From CAVPGP01 sp963704025 (lineage in GTDB: Bacteria; Actinomycetota; Thermoleophilia; Gaiellales; Gaiellaceae): 64,000 nt of DNA. The position numbers were made by a program, and so were the translations under genes. Below are positions 1 to 12,400 of the stretch, piece after piece. The DNA is taken from assembly GCA_963704025.1 (NCBI GenBank), contig CAVPGP010000002.1:744001-808000 (forward strand). Reading direction: 5' to 3'. Numbering within the stretch: position 1 is the first letter of the stretch; the number at the start of each line of letters is the position of its first letter. The notes below the pieces were generated by a model. It was given only the letters and a program-made list of their open reading frames with translations. It was not told where the DNA came from and searched no databases.

Positions 1-223
1 AGACGCCGCGGGTGAACGGATAGACGCCCGGGATAGCCGAGGTCGCGCTCGTAGTCGACGTCGACCGACTCCGGCGTCGCCAGAGGGCTCGTTCTCGATC
101 CCCGACATGGTCGAGAAGAGCTCGCCCTGCCGCTCGGGCTGTCGCTCGTAGAGCTCCTCGCGCCAGGCGTGCGTCGCGGCTGAGCTCCTGCCGGGGATCC
201 TCGGTCGTGGCCATCGAGCCCAT
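1..223 (-). CDS. methylmalonyl-CoA mutase large subunit, N-terminal end (partial, frame-broken)
   Basis: This gene runs off the left edge of the window. Joining three reading frames from the start codon (ATG at 223, or the in-frame ATG at 214) gives MATTEDPRQEL, then WREELYERQPERQGELF, then TPESVDVDYERDLGYP and GVYPFTRGV. The last segment is the characteristic N-terminal signature of adenosylcobalamin-dependent methylmalonyl-CoA mutase, which interconverts methylmalonyl-CoA and succinyl-CoA in propionate and branched-chain catabolism. At least three single-base indels occur in about 220 bases, one of them in a GGG run near position 26, so the consensus here looks poor. A PduO-type cobalamin adenosyltransferase at 19850-20437 would supply its cofactor, and the giant repeat gene sits between them. 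Family assignment is fairly secure; length and integrity cannot be judged. Confidence 0.72.
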   Translation of the reverse strand, partial: MGSMATTEDPRQELSRDARLARGALRATARAAGRALLDHVGDRERALWRRRSRSTSTTSATSAIPGVYPFTRGV

Positions 224-471
224 AGTGTAAGAGCGAGCCGCCGACGAGCGCAGAATTCACCCTCGGCTAACCCTCAACCTGAGCGTGATCGCTCGTTCGA
301 GGGCGGACGAAGCCGCGATCGCGGCGTGGAGCCGGCGCTCCCCTGATCGGGGGATCTTTCGCGCCGGCGCTCGATTTGCGCCGCTCGAGCCTGTCGAAAC
401 GCCGGTCTTCCGCCGATAGGAACGTCGTCTCCCGCGTGCGGATGCGCATCTGCGCGTGAGAGAGAACGCAA
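224..471. promoter_or_regulatory. divergent intergenic region with nested hairpin
   Basis: This 248-bp gap separates the leftward mutase gene from the rightward giant gene, so it should hold both promoters. The clearest structure is a nested hairpin. An outer stem GCCGGCG (331-337) pairs with CGCCGGC (362-368). Inside it, CCCC (340-343) pairs with GGGG (349-352). It would lie in the 5' leader of the giant gene. I could not match it to a riboswitch class. A purine-rich AGAGAG lies just before the ATG at 472. Confidence 0.35.
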
Positions 472-3400
472 ATGGCGAGCAACCCGAAACTGCGGACAGG
501 TTGGCGCTCGGCGAAGGCCGTGCGCGTCGGCATGTCCGGAGGCCTTCGGTCGCCGCTTGCAATCGCCGCGCTTCTCGCGTTCGCCGCAACAGCCGTCTTC
601 GCTGCCTCTCAGCTCGCCAGGCACGGCTCGAAGACGACGACGTCCGCTCCCCGTTTCCTCGCCACCGTGCTCGGCCCGCGCCAGACGGATGCGCCGCTTC
701 GCCGCTCGCTTCCGCACGGCTGGTCGGCCGGCGTCGATCGCAGCGAGGGCTTCGGCGCGTCGGGTCGCGGTAGCCGCTTGACGCTCGCGGTGACGGGCGC
801 CGGTGACGGAAGCTGGAACGGCTTCCGTCACGGCGTCTCCCGGCAAACGCCGTTCGGGCTCCAGACGGTCACCACCTACCCCGGCACGACCGAGGAGTTC
901 CTCACCGTGTCGACGCGGCAGGGCGTCAAGACGTGGCGCTGGGGACTCGGGCTCAGCCGTGAGTTGAAGTTGCGGACGTCGCGAGACGGCCGCGTCTTCG
1001 CCGGAACGAGCGCCGAGCCGCAGCGGTTCCAGATCCTCCCGGTCAAGATCCTCGACACGAAAGGACGCGACATCACGCCGCCTGGTGCGCGGTGGAACGT
1101 CGCGGAGCGCGACGGCCGGAGCGAGCTGACGCTGCGTGTCGACGACTCGAAGCTGCCGCTCCCCTACGTGATCGACCCGACGATCTCGTTCGACGTCTCG
1201 TCGCAGGCGAGCGTTGCGGCCGCTACCAGCCTGACCTGGTCGCACACCGTCGGCACGACGCTCGGAAGCCGGATGCTGGTCGTCGGCGTGGGCGCCGAGT
1301 ACGCGACGAACACGCAGTGCACCCCGTCGGGCGTGACGTACAACGGCGTGGCGATGACGCTCATCGACCAGCTGCCCTCGTCGACGGGCCCGTCGTACAA
1401 CTGCGCGAGCCTGTGGTACATGGCGAACCCGCCGACCGGCGCGCACAACGTGGTCGCAACGTTCGCAAACACCGTCGACATCGTCGCCGGCGGCGTCTCG
1501 CTCTACCAGGTCTCCCAGAACGCGCCGGACGCGTCGAACAAGTCGACCGCCGGCGCCGGTGCCAACTCGGTCGTGAACCTGACGACCCTCTGGCCGAACA
1601 CCTGGGTGGTCGACTTCGTCGACAGCGGCCAGAACCTCACCAATGCGCTGACCGCTGCCGCCGGCCAGACGTCCCGCTGGACGCGGGCCGCGCCGGGCGC
1701 GGCGTCGACGTCGGGCGGCATGAGCACGAAGCCGGTCGCGTCGGCCGGGGCGACGACGATGACCTGGTCGCAGACCGGGATCAACCGGAGCTCGTCCGTC
1801 GCCGCTGCGTTCTCGCCGCTCGATACGAGTGCCCCGACACAGACGCTCACCGTCTCCGAGTCCTCGAGCCTCAGCACCGTAAACGGCACGACGCTCTACT
1901 ACAACGCCCAGGGGTCGAACTCCGGCAGCTTCACCGTCGACGACGCGGCCGCCGACACCGACTCCGGCGTCGCCAACGTCGCGTTCCCGGCTGTCACCGG
2001 GATGACAGGCGGCGGCACGGACACGACCAGCCCGTACTCGACGACCTACAACTGGACGGCGTCGACGAACGCCACCGGCGCCCAAACGGTCGTCGCCACG
2101 AACGGACAGGCGCTCACGTCGAACGCGACCTTCACGCTCGTGAACGACACGACGCCGCCGACGGGCGGCGCGCTTACGGCGAACGGCACGGCGGCCTCGG
2201 GGGGCGGCACGACGAGCATCAACACGAGCGGCACGATCTCGCTCGTCAAGACCGACTATGCCGAGACGCAGAGCGCGACGGCCTCAGGCCTCCAGGCCAG
2301 CACTCTGACGCGGGCCTTCGCGACGTTCAGTAACAACGCGTGCGGGACGTTCGGGGCGCCCACGGCGGTGACGATCACCGGCGGCAACGACGCGGCCGGC
2401 CCCTTCTCCGTCGGCTGCTACCAGTACGTGCTCACCGGCAAGGACAACGTGGACAACACCGTCACGCTGACGACGACGGTGAAGGTGTACGGCGCGGCGA
2501 ACAAGGTCGTCGTCACGAGCTCGACGGGGAATCTGACCTCCGGCACAGCACGGACGCTCACCGCGGAGATCCGCGACGCGAACGACAACCTGCGCACGAT
2601 GGACAGCTCGACCGTCGTCACGTTCGCCAAGACCGCCGGCACAGGCACCGTGACCGGGCTCTCGACGGCCACCGCTTCGTCCGGCGTCGCTTCGCTGTCC
2701 GTCACCGCGGTCCTCGCAGGCTCGATCACGATCACGGCGTCGGCCGGCGCGCTCACGTCGGGCACCACCACGTTCACGATCGTGCCCGGCGCTGCAGATC
2801 ACCTGACGGTCACGAGCTCGACAGGCAACCTGGCGTCAGGCGCGGCGCGGACGCTGACGGCGGAGGTACGCGACGCCAACAACAACGTCCTGACCACCGA
2901 CAACGCGACCTCCGTCACGTTCGCCAAGACGGCGGGCGCGGGGACCGTGACCGGGCTCGGCGCGGCCACCGCCTCGAGCGGCGTCGCCTCCAAGGCGGTC
3001 ACCGGCGCGGTCGCGGGGTCGATCACCGTCACCGCGTCCGCCGCCGGGCTCACCTCCGGGACGACGACGTTCACGATCGTCCCCGGCGCCGCGGATCACC
3101 TGACGTTCACGAGCTCGACGGCGAACCTGACCTCGGGCGGAGCGCGCACCCTGACCGCCGAGGTGCGCGACGCCGCGAACAACGTCGTCACGAGCGACAA
3201 CTCCACCTCGGTGACCTTCGCGAAGACCGCCGGAGCGGGAACGCTCACGGGCCTCGGCGCGGCAACGGCCGCGAGCGGCGTCGCCTCCAAGGCGGTCACG
3301 GCCGTGCTCGCCGGCTCGATCACCGTCACCGCCTCCGCCGCCGGCCTCACATCGGGCACGACCACCTTCACGATCGACCCCGGCGCCGCGACCCACGTGA

Positions 3401-6400
3401 CGGTGACGAGCTCGACCGCAAACCTCGCCTCCGGCTCTGCTCGCACCCTGACCGCGGAGGTGAGAGACGCAAACGAGAACGTGCTCACCGCCGACAACTC
3501 CACCTCGGTCACCTTCGCGAAGACCGCCGGCGCCGGCACGCTCACCGGCCTCGGCGCGGCAACCGCGGCGAGCGGCGTCGCCTCCAAGGCCGTCACCGGC
3601 TCCGTCGCCGGCTCGATCACGATCACGGCCTCGGCCGCCGGCCTCACGTCGGGCACGACCACCTTCACGATCGACCCGGGGCCTGCGGACCACCTCACCT
3701 TCACGAGCTCGACCACCAACCTCGCAGCGGGCTCGGCGCGGATGCTCACTGCCGAGGTCCGCGACGCCGCGAACAACGCCGTCACGAGCGACAACTCGAC
3801 CTCCGTCACGTTCGCGAAGACGGCCGGCACCGGCACCGTCACCGGGCTCGGTGCGGCAACCGCCGCGAGCGGCGTCGCCTCGAAGGCCGTCACCGGCCAG
3901 ACAGCCGGCTCGATCACGATCACCGCCTCCGCCGCCGGGCTCACGTCCGGCACGAGCACCTTCACCGTCGTCATCGGCCCGGCCGACCACGTCACGGTGA
4001 CGAGCTCGACGGCCAACCTCGCCTCCGGCGCGGCCCGCACGTTGACCGCGGAGATCCGCGACGCGGGCGACAACCTGATCTCGAGCGACAACTCGACCTT
4101 GGTCACGTTCGCGAAGACGGCGGGCGCCGGCACCGTCACCGGGCTCGGCGCCGCAACCGCCGCGTCCGGCATCGCCTCGAAGGCCGTCACCGGCTCCGTC
4201 GCCGGCTCGATCACGATCACGGCCTCGGCCGCCGGGCTCACGTCCGGCACGACGACGTTCACGGTCGTGCCGGGCGCCGCGGATCACCTGACGTTCACGA
4301 GCTCGACTGCCAACCTGACCTCGGGCGCCGGACGGACGCTTACCGCCGAGGTTCGCGACGCCGCGAACAATGTGCTCACGGGCGACAACTCGACCTCCGT
4401 CACGTTTACGAAGACGGCCGGCGCCGGCACGCTCACCGGCCTCGGCGCGGCAACGGCGGCGTCCGGGATCTCCTCCAAGTCGGTCACTGCCGTGCTCGCC
4501 GGCTCGATCACCGTGACGGCCTCCGCGGCCGGCCTCACCTCGGGCACGACGACGTTCACGATCGACCCGGGCGCCGCCGACCACCTGGCCGTCACCAGCT
4601 CGACGGCGAACCTCGCCTCCGGTGCAGCGCGAACCCTGACCGCCGAGGTGCGCGACGCCGCCAACAACGTCCTCACCGCCGACAGCTCCACCTCAGTCAC
4701 GTTCGCCAAGACGGCAGGGGCCGGCACGGTCACCGGGCTCGGCGCGGCGACCGCTTCTAGCGGGATCGCCTCCAAGGCCGTCACCGGGCAGACGGCGGGC
4801 TCGATCACCGTCACCGCGTCCGCCGCCGGACTGACCTCGGCGACGACGACGTTCACCATCGACCCGGGCGCGGCCGACCACCTCACCATCACCAGCTCGA
4901 CCGCGAACCTGACCTCGGGGGCCGCACGGACGCTGACCGCCGAGGTTCGCGACGCCGCGAACAACGTGCTCACGAGCGACAACTCGACCTCCGTCACGTT
5001 CGCGAAGACGGCCGGCGCCGGCACGCTCACCAGCCTCGGCGCCGCGACCGCCGCGAGCGGGATCGCCTCCAAGGCCGTCACCGGCCAGACGGCGGGCTCG
5101 ATCACCGTCACCGCCTCTGCGGGCGCGCTCACCTCCGGCACGACGACGTTCACGATCGACCCCGGCGCGGCCGACCACCTCACCATCACCAGCTCGACCG
5201 CGAACCTCAGCTCGGGTAGCGCGCGCACCCTGACCGCCGAGGTCCGCGACGCCGCCAACAACGTCCTCACCGCCGACAATGCGACCTCGGTCACCTTCGC
5301 CAAGACCGCCGGAGCGGGCACAGTCACCGGCCTCGGCGCGGCGACCGCCGCGAGCGGGATCGCCTCCAAGCCGGTCACCGCCGTGCTGGCCGGGTCGATC
5401 ACGATCACCGCCTCGGCGGGCGCGCTCACCTCCGGGACGACCACCTTCACCATCGACCCCGGCGCCGCCGACCACGTGACCTTCACCAGCTCGACCTCCA
5501 ACCTGAGCTCCGGCGGCGCGCGCACCTTGACGGCCGAGATCCGCGACGCCGCGGACAACGTCCGCACGAGCGACAACTCCACCTCCGTCACCTTCGCCAA
5601 GACCGCAGGCGCCGGCACGCTGGCCGGCCTCGGCGCGTCGACGGCGGCCTCCGGGATCGCCTCGAAGGCCGTCACCGGCCAGACGGCCGGGTCGATCACC
5701 GTGACCGCCTCCGCCGCCGGACTCACCGCCGGCACGACCACCTTCACGGTCGTCCCGGGTGCAGCGGATCACCTGACGATCACGAGCTCGACCGCGAACC
5801 TGGGCTCGGGCGGCGCGCGCACGCTGACGGCCGAGGTCCGCGACGCTGCGGACAACGTCCTCACGGGCGATAACTCGACCTCCGTCACGTTTGCGAAGAC
5901 GGCGGGTGTAGGAACGGTCACCGGCACGGGCGCCGCGACGGCTGCGTCCGGGATCGCCTCCAAGTCGGTCACCGCCGTCCTCGCCGGCTCGATTACCGTC
6001 ACCGCCTCGGCCGCCGGTCTCACCTCGGGGACGACCACCTTCACGATCGACCCCGGCGCCGCCGACCACCTGGCCGTCACCAGCTCGACCGCGAACCTCG
6101 CTTCGGGCGGCGCGCGCACCCTGACCGCCGAGGTGCGGGACGCGGCGAACAACGTCCTCGCCGGCGACAACACCACCTCGGTCACCTTCGCGAAGACCGC
6201 CGGCGCGGGAACGGTGACCGGGCTCGGCGCGGCGACCGCCGCGAGCGGGATCGCCTCCAAGGCCGGTCACCGGGCAGACGGCGGGCTCGATCACCGATCA
6301 CCGCCTCCGCAGCCGGCCTCACCTCCGGCACTACCACCTTCACCATCGACCCGGGCGCGGCCGACCACCTCACGATCACCAGCTCGACCGCGAACCTCAG

Positions 6401-9400
6401 CTCCGGCGGCGCGCGCACGCTGACCGCCGAGGTGCGCGACGCCGCCAACAACGTCCTCACCGGCGACAACACCACCTCGGTCACCTTCGCGAAGACCGCC
6501 GGCACGGGAACCGTCACCGGGCTCGGCGCGGCGACCGCCGCGAGCGGCATCGCCTCCAAGGCCGTCACCGGGCAGACGGCGGGCTCGATCACGATCACCG
6601 CCTCCGCAGCCGGCCTCACCTCCGGCACTACCACCTTCACCATCGACCCCGGCGCCGCCGACCACCTCACGTTCACCAGCTCGACCGCGAACCCCCTCAC
6701 CGCCGAGGTGCGGGACGCGGCGAACAACGTCCTCGCGAGCGACAACACCACCTCGGTCACGTTCGCGAAGACCGCCGGCGCGGGCACGGTCACCGGGCTC
6801 GGCGCGGCGACCGCTTCGAGCGGGATCGCCTCCAAGCCGGTCACGGCCGTAGTCGCCGGCTCGATCACCGTCACAGCCTCCGCCGGCGGCCTGACCTCGG
6901 CGGCAACGACGTTCACGATCGACCCGGGCTCGGCCGACCATCTGACCATCACCAGCTCGACCGCCAACCTCGAGCTCCGGCGGCGCGCGCACGCTGACCG
7001 CCGAGGTGCGCGACGCCGCCAACAACGTCCTCACCGGCGACAACACCACCTCGGTCACCTTCGCGAAGACCGCCGGCACGGGAACCGTCACCGGGCTCGG
7101 CGCGGCGACCGCCGCGAGCGGCATCGCCTCCAAGGCCGTCACCGGGCAGACCGCCGGCTCGATCACGATCACCGCCTCCGCCGCCGGCCTCACCTCCGGC
7201 ACGACCACCTTCACCATCGACCCCGGCGCCGCCGACCATCTCACCATCACCAGCTCGACCGCGAACCTCAGCTCGGGCGGCGCGCGCACGCTGACCGCCG
7301 AGGTCCGCGACGCCGCCAACAACGTCCTCACCGGCGACAACACCACCTCGGTCACCTTCGCGAAGACCGCCGGCACGGGAACCGTCACCGGCCTCGGCGC
7401 CGCAACCGCGTCGAGCGGCATCGCCTCGAAGAACGTCACGGCGCAGACCGCCGGCTCGATCACCATCACAGCCTCCGCCGCCGGCCTCGACCGCGGGGAC
7501 AACCACCTTCACCATCGACCCCGGCGCCGCCGACCACCTGACCATCACCAGCTCGACCGCCAACCTGAGCTCCGGCGGCGCGCGTACGCTGACGGCCGAG
7601 ATCCGGGACGCCGCGAACAACGTCCTCGCCGCCGACAACTCCACCTCGGTCACCTTCGCGAAGACGGCCGGCGCCGGCACGGTCACCGGGCTCGGCGCTG
7701 CGACAGCGTCGAGCGGGATCGCCTCCAAGGCCGTCACCGGCCAGACCGCCGGCTCGATCACGATCACCGCCTCCGCCGCCGGCCTCAGCTCCGCCACGAC
7801 CACCTTCACGATCGACGTGGGCGCGGCAGATCACCTCACCATCACCAGCTCGGCGGCCAACCTCACGTCCGGCGGCGCACGCACGCTGACCGCCGAGGTC
7901 CGCGACGCCGCCAACAACGTCGTCTCAAGCGACAGCTCCACCTCGGTCACCTTCGCCAAGACCGCCGGCGCCGGCACCGTCACCGGCCTCGGGGCCGCAA
8001 CCGCGTCGAGCGGGATCGCCTCCAAGGCCGTCACCGGTCAGACCGCCGGCTCGATCACGATCACCGCCTCCGCCGCCGGCCTCACCTCCGGCACGACCAC
8101 CTTCACCATCGACCCCGGCGCAGCGGATCACCTGACGATCACCAGCTCGACCACCAACCTCAGCTCGGGCGGCGCCCGCACCTTGACCGCCGAGGTCCGG
8201 GACGCCGCCAACAACGTCCTCACCGGCGACAACACCACCTCGGTCACCTTCGCGAAGACCGCCGGCACGGGAACCGTCACCGGACTCGGGGCCGCAACCG
8301 CGGCGAGCGGGATCGCCTCCAAGGCCGTGACGGGCCAGACCGCCGGCTCGATCACGATCACGGCGTCTGCCGCCAGCTTCACCTCCGGCACGACCACCTT
8401 CACCATCGACCCCGGCGCAGCGGATCATCTGACGATCACCAGCTCGACCGCCAACCTGGCCTCGGGCGCCGCGCGCACCTTGACGGCCGAGGTCCGGGAC
8501 GCCGCCAACAACGTGGTCACGGCCGACAGCTCCACCTCGATCACCTTCGCCAAGACCGCCGGTGCCGGGACCGTCAACGGCCTCGGCTCCTCGACCGCCT
8601 CGTCCGGTGTGGCGTCCAAGGCGGTCACCGGAGACCTCGCCGGCTCGATCACGATCCAGGCGAGCGCCGCGAGCGTGACCGCCGACTCGACCACATTCAC
8701 CGTCGACCCTGGCACCCCGGCAAAGGTCGTGATCGGCGGCTCGACCGCGAACCTGACCTCGGGCGCCAACCGTGTCCTCACTGCCACCGTGCAGGACAGC
8801 GCGGGCAACACGGTCGTCTCGGACAACACGACGACTGTCACCTTCGCGCAGACCGCGGGCGGCGGCTCTCTCTCGGGTCTCGGCTTCTCCACCGCCTCGT
8901 CCGGCGTAGCGGCGAAGACCGTCACCGGGCTGCTCGCCGGCTCCGTGACCGTCACGGCGTCGGCCCCGCTCCTGACGTCCGACTCTCTCGGCTTCACCGT
9001 CGTCCCCAGTGCAGCGGATCACCTCACGATCACGAGCTCGACCGCGAGCCTCGCCTCCGGCACCGCGCGGACGCTGACGGCCGAAGTCCGCGACGCAGCC
9101 GGCAACGTCCTCACCGGCGACAACACAACCTCGGTCACCTTCGCCAAGACGGCAGGGGCCGGCACGGTCACCGGGCTCGGCGCCGCCACCGCCTCGTCCG
9201 GGGTCGCCTCGAAGAGCGTCACCGCCCAGACGGCGGGCTCGCTCACGATCACCGCCTCCACCGCCGGCCTCACCTCAGACACCACCACCTTCACGGTCAC
9301 CCCGGGCGCCGCAGACCACCTCACGATCACGAGCTCGACCGCGAGCCTCGGCTCCGGCGCCGCGCGGACGCTGACCGCCGAGGTGCGCGACGCGGCCGGC

Positions 9401-12400
9401 AACGTCCTCACCGGCGACAACGCAACCTCGGTCAGCTTCGCCAAGACGGCCGGCAGCGGCACGGTCACCGGGCTCGGCGCCGCCACCGCCTCGTCCGGGG
9501 TCGCCTCGAAGAGCGTCACCGGCCAGACGGCGGGCTCGATCACGATCACCGCCTCCGCCGCCGGCCTCACCTCAGACACCACCACCTTCACGGTCGTTCC
9601 GGGCGCCGCCGACCACCTCACGATCACGAGCTCGACTGCGAACCTCACGGCAGCCACGGCGCGCAGCCTCACGGCCGAGGTCCGCGACGCGTCCGGCAAC
9701 GTCCTCACCGGCGACAACGCAACCTCGGTCAGCTTCGCCAAGACGGCCGGCAGCGGCATGGTCACCGGGCTGGGCGCCGCCACCGCCTCGTCCGGCGTCG
9801 CCTCGAAGAGCGTCACCGGCCAGGCGGCCGGATCGATCACGATCACCGCCTCGGCGGCAGGTCTCGCCTCCGACTCGAGCACGTTCACGGTCGTCCTCGG
9901 CGCGCCCGCCGACGTCGTCGTGACGAGCTCGACGACGAGCCTCGCGTCCGGCTCGGCGCGCACGCTGACCGCCGAGCTGCGCGACGCGGCAGGCAACGTG
10001 GTCACGACCGACAACTCGACCTCGGTGGCGTTCGCGAAGACGGGCGGCGGAGGTACCGTCAGCGGCCTCGGCGCTGCAACCGCCGCGAGCGGCGTCGCCT
10101 CGCTCTCGGTCACGGGCCAGACCGCCGGCTCGATCACGATCACCGCCTCCGCGGCGGGCCTCACCTCCGACACCACTACCTTCACCGTCGTCCCGGGCGC
10201 CGCCGACCACCTGAACGTCACCAGCGCGACGACCAGCCTCGCGTCCGGCGCGGCGCGCACGCTCACCGCCGAGGTTCGCGACGCGGCCGACAACGTGGTC
10301 ACGAGCGACAGCTCGACCTCCGTCACGTTCGCCAAGACCGCCGGCACGGGCACCGTCACCGGCCTCGGCGCCGCGACCGCCGCGTCCGGTGTCGCCTCGA
10401 AGAGCGTCACCGCCCAGACGGCGGGCTCGCTCACGATCACGGCGTCGGCGGGCGGGCTCACGTCCGGCACCACCACCTTCACGATCGTCCCCGGCGCGGC
10501 CGACCACCTGACGGTCACCAGCTGCGACGACCGACCTCGCCTCCGGCGCCGTCCGCACGCTGACCGCCGAGGTGCGGGACGCCAACGAGAACGTGCTCAG
10601 CGGCGACAACTCGACCTCCGTCAGCTTCGCCAAGACGGCCGGCACCGGCACCGTCACCGGGCTCGGCGCCGCGACCGCCGCGAGCGGCATCGCCTCCAGG
10701 AGCGTCACGGCGCAGACCGCCGGCTCGATCACGATCACGGCCTCGGCCGGCGGGCTCACGCCCGGCACCAGCACCTTCACCGTCGTCCCGGGCGCCGCCG
10801 ACCACCTGGCGATCACCAGCTCGACCGCCAGCCTCGCCTCCGGCGCGGCGCGCACACTCACCGCCGAGGTACGCGACGCAAACGACAACCTCCTCACCGG
10901 CGACAACGCGACCTCCGTCACCTTCGCCAAGACGGCGGGCACCGGCACCGTCACCGGCCTCGGCGCCGCCACCGCCGCGAGCGGCATCGCCTCCAGGAGC
11001 GTCACGGCGCAGACCGCCGGCTCGATCACGATCCAGGTGACCGCGGCCGGCGTCAACGCGGACGGCACCACCTTCACCGTGGTCCCGGGCGCGGCCGACC
11101 ACCTGGCGATCACCAGCTCGACCGCCAACCTCGCCTCCGGCGCGGCGCGCACGCTCACCGCCGAGGTACGGGACGCGAACGACAACGTCCTCACCGGCGA
11201 CAACTCGACCTCGGTCAGCTTCGCCAAGACGGCCGGCACCGGCACCGTCACCGGGCTCGGCGCCGCGACCGCCGCCAGCGGCGTCGCGTCCAGGAGCGTC
11301 ACGGCGCAGACCGCCGGCTCGATCACGATCACCGGCCTCGGCCGGCGGGCTCACCTCCGGCACGACCACCTTCACCGTCGTCCCGGGCGCGGCCGACCAC
11401 CTCACGATCACCAGCTCGACCGCCAACCTCGCCTCCGGCGCGGCGCGCACGCTCACCGCCGAGGTACGCGACGCAAACGACAACCTCCTCGCCGGCGACA
11501 ACGCGACCTCCGTCACCTTCGCGAAGACGGCGGGCACCGGCACCGTCACCGGGCTCGGCGCCGCACCGCCGCGAACGGCATCGCCTCCAGGAGCGTCACC
11601 GGCGCAGACCGCCGGCCCGATCACGATCCAGGCGACCGCGGCCGGCGTCGGCGCGGACACGACCAGCTTCACGATCGATCCGGGCACGCCGGTCTCGATC
11701 GCGCTCACCGGCTCGACGGCCGACCTGCTGTCGGGCTCGAACCGGCTCGTCACCGCGACGGTGAAGGACGCGGCCGGCAACACGGTCGCCTCCGACAACA
11801 CGACCGCGGTCACCTTCGCGCAGACGGGCGGCGCCGGCTCGGTGGGCGGCTCCGGCACCGCCGCCGTCAGCGCGGGTGTCGTCACGAAGACGCTCTCCGG
11901 CGTACTCGCCGGGTCGGTCACGATCACGGCCTCCGCGCCGCTGCTGACCTCGGACGCGATCACGTTCGCCGTCGTCCCCGGCCCGGGCGATCACGTGACG
12001 TTCACGAGCCCGACCGGGAGCCTCACGGCCGGCGCAGCCCGGACGCTGACGGCCGAGATCCGGGACGCCGCTGGCAACGTGCTCACGGCCGACGGCTCCA
12101 CCGCGGTGACCTTCGCCAAGGTCTCAGGCGCGCGGCACGGTCACCGGCCTCGGCGCGTCGACGGCGAGCTCCGGCGTGGCGTCGAAGAGCGTCACCGCGC
12201 AGCTCGCGGGCCCGATCACGATCCAGGCGACCGCCGCAGGCCTCGCCTCCGATTCGACGGCGTTCACGATCGTGCCGGCGGCGGCCGACCACCTGACGAT
12301 CACGAGCCCGGCCGCGAACCTCGCGTCCGGCGGCGCCCGCTCGCTCACGGCCGAGGTTCGAGACGCGGTCGGCAACCTCGTCACGAGCGACAGCTCGACC

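Noticed and set aside
331..368. Riboswitch before the giant gene
   Set aside because: Nested hairpin only; I found no c-di-GMP, c-di-AMP or B12-box core.
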